A program made the translations under genes and the position numbers. Under the pieces are notes generated by a model. It ran no database searches and was not told the DNA's origin. It worked only from the letters and a program-made list of their open reading frames with translations. From Calothrix sp. FI2-JRJ7 (lineage in GTDB: Bacteria; Cyanobacteriota; Cyanobacteriia; Cyanobacteriales; Nostocaceae), in contig JAHHGX010000065.1 in the NCBI GenBank assembly GCA_019359675.1, forward strand, positions 558,001-622,000: a stretch of 64,000 nt of DNA, written 5' to 3'. The first letter of the stretch is position 1. Each line of letters starts with the position of its first letter. This document shows positions 62,532-64,000 of the stretch, in pieces.

Positions 62532-64000
62532 TGGAAGAATTGAAACGTTATTGGTCAAAACAAAGGAGTAGAAAAAAGGAAACAGGAAAAAGGAAATTAA
62601 ATTTATTATCCTTTACTCCCTACCCTTTACCCCTTACTTTACTGGCTTTGAGTTTGTCTTTACTACCATCAAATGTTGCATTTAGTCAACAAAATGGTAG
62701 TAATAATGGTGGTAAAAATAATATTGCCCAGCAATCAACTCCGGCACCTGCAAATACACCAATCCCGACTCCGGCACTGCGAATAATAGTAAATAGCAAC
62801 CAAGACGGAAATATTCAGCAAGATAACCAATTAACGCTACGGGAAGCAGTTGAACTAGTTAACGGCACGCTAAAAGTAGAACAACTTAGTCCTGCTGAAA
62901 AAGCACTTGTTACACCTTCGACATCTGGGGGTTCCAGGATTGAGTTTAATTTACCAGCAGGCGCCACTACAATTCAACTGCAAAGAATATTACCTGACTT
63001 GGCATCTTCTAATTTAGTTATTGATGGTACAAGCCAACCAGGTTATGATGCGACAAAATCCGCGACAGCGGAAATTGCAATTCCTGTACCAGTTGTTGCT
63101 ATAACCCCGGCGCCTAATATTGAAATTTTCCGTGGGTTTACAATAGTTGCCGACGGTATAACAGTGCGTGGGTTAAGTTTATATGGATTTAATGCAAGTC
63201 CTATTAAACAGCAATTGGGAAATTTACTTATATATGACGGTATTCCCAAACCTGTGACACTAACCACACCACCTGGAAATATTGTCATTGCCCATAGATT
63301 TCCACCACCCGATACAAGTAAGCAACAACCTACACCCAGTAATAACTTCCCATTCTCTAATAAAGATGTTCCACCCAAGAATGTTGTTATTGAAGATAAC
63401 TGGTTAGGGTTAACAGTTGATGAACAAATACCCCAAGAAACCTCAGCGTTTGGCGTTTATGTGTTTAACTCGCAGGGTACAAAAATTCGCCGCAACCGTA
63501 TTTATTACAGCGACGGTAGCGCAATTATTACTTCTGTACGTGGTGAAAATACTTTAGTAACGCAAAACATTATCGTGGGTAATGGTTTGGCTGGAATGCC
63601 AGACGCTTTACGATTTGAGGGTATTATCACAAATTCCCAAATTACAGGCAACTTAATTTGTGCGAATGACGGTGCGGGTGTGTATCTATTTAAACCCGAC
63701 GGGAATGTATTGCTGCAAAACAATAAAATTACCTACAACGGCAGGCGCCTGCGAAGGGCAGCAGTATATTTGATGGGTAGTAACCATCAAGTAATTGGTA
63801 ACGAGATTGATAATCAAACCGGGCCAGGGGTAAGCGTCACATCATTTCCACGTAACGATATTGGTAGCAGTAGTCCAGCGGTTCGCAATATTATTCGTGG
63901 TAATAGATTTGCCTCGCTTGAAGGATTAAGTATCGACTTAATTACACAGCAAAATCTTGAAGTTAGCGACTTTCAACGTGGAGACGGCGCCAACCCCAAA
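62531..64000 (+). CDS. Secreted beta-helix protein with CSLREA-like motif (partial)
   Basis: Third gene of the operon: ATG 62531 overlaps the preceding stop (TAATG) and the frame is open for 490 codons to the window edge. Residues 1-55 are a long basic signal sequence, KRKLNLLSFTPYPLPLTLLA, then ALSLSLLPSNVAFSQ. Then DGNIQQDNQLTLREAVELVN, a CSLREA-type motif, and repeated beta-helix rungs (IRRNRIYYSDGSAIITSVRG, NTLVTQNIIVGNGLAGM, NLICANDGAGVYLF, NEIDNQTGPGVSV). Likely surface or periplasmic, carbohydrate-binding or adhesin-like. The C-terminus is outside the window. Confidence 0.85.
   Translation, partial: MEELKRYWSKQRSRKKETGKRKLNLLSFTPYPLPLTLLALSLSLLPSNVAFSQQNGSNNGGKNNIAQQSTPAPANTPIPTPALRIIVNSNQDGNIQQDNQLTLREAVELVNGTLKVEQLSPAEKALVTPSTSGGSRIEFNLPAGATTIQLQRILPDLASSNLVIDGTSQPGYDATKSATAEIAIPVPVVAITPAPNIEIFRGFTIVADGITVRGLSLYGFNASPIKQQLGNLLIYDGIPKPVTLTTPPGNIVIAHRFPPPDTSKQQPTPSNNFPFSNKDVPPKNVVIEDNWLGLTVDEQIPQETSAFGVYVFNSQGTKIRRNRIYYSDGSAIITSVRGENTLVTQNIIVGNGLAGMPDALRFEGIITNSQITGNLICANDGAGVYLFKPDGNVLLQNNKITYNGRRLRRAAVYLMGSNHQVIGNEIDNQTGPGVSVTSFPRNDIGSSSPAVRNIIRGNRFASLEGLSIDLITQQNLEVSDFQRGDGANPK

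Overview
The window comes from a filamentous, probably heterocyst-forming cyanobacterium (Nostocales, Calothrix/Rivularia/Nostoc-like). Evidence seen in the sequence: a CP12 gene, NdhL, a DUF751/Ycf33 gene, a Cph1-type phytochrome with its Rcp-type regulator, a HetZ-family protein, a tRNA-Leu(UAA) split by the classic cyanobacterial group I intron, and many short intergenic repeats of the kinds common in this order. The DNA is AT-rich. The palindrome GGCGCC occurs about 109 times (counted by eye) where only a few are expected, while the usual cyanobacterial HIP1 octamer GCGATCGC was not seen.

Layout. 1-7.1 kb is an accessory islet: the end of an SLH-domain protein, a PIN toxin/antitoxin pair, an MFS exporter, a DUF4241 protein, a HigBA pair whose toxin carries a stop codon, a 40-codon chimeric fragment, and a two-gene operon of a HEPN-like protein and a KGGVGR-type ATPase with a degenerate Walker A and a C-terminal ribbon-helix-helix (RHH) segment. 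7.4-13.2 kb is a housekeeping block on the minus strand (rpsB, tsf, an acidic-repeat protein, recG). 13.4-21.3 kb holds a glycosyltransferase, a DUF4351 nuclease-family protein, a very large hybrid kinase, a sunset-domain lipoprotein, a lone response regulator and broken Uma2 and NYN genes. 21.4-25.4 kb has PEP synthase and a protein mannosyltransferase. 25.7-30.5 kb has a ParE-type TA pair, then phytochrome, response regulator and REC-kinase in a row. 31.5-41.4 kb has trmB, a metallophosphoesterase, a FIST protein, cp12, two conserved cyanobacterial genes, guaA and a REC-multiPAS kinase. 41.5-54.8 kb has a truncated cation-efflux gene, DUF4327, rbfA, DUF751, the HetZ-family gene, a Sua5/YrdC protein, larC, two secreted LEA-like proteins, a UPF0104-type membrane protein, the intron-split tRNA-Leu and ndhL-DUF3007-trpA. 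54.8-64 kb has a coiled-coil membrane protein, a 1.5 kb gene-poor stretch, and a tightly overlapping three-gene operon for secreted proteins (DUF11/SdrD-like, giant beta-barrel-like, beta-helix with CSLREA-like motif) that runs off the right edge.

How the parts relate. Light and redox control recurs: CP12, NdhL, phytochrome with partners, and three other multi-domain sensor proteins. The left edge is dominated by small toxin/antitoxin and defence-like genes, several broken. Repeats have reshaped genes in several places: they sit at the 3' ends of larC and a kinase gene, inside the giant beta-barrel gene, in the group I intron, and beside at least three gene remnants. The strongest candidates for an undescribed system are the HEPN-like/KGGVGR-RHH operon (5.2-7.1 kb) and the secreted three-gene operon (57.2-64 kb).
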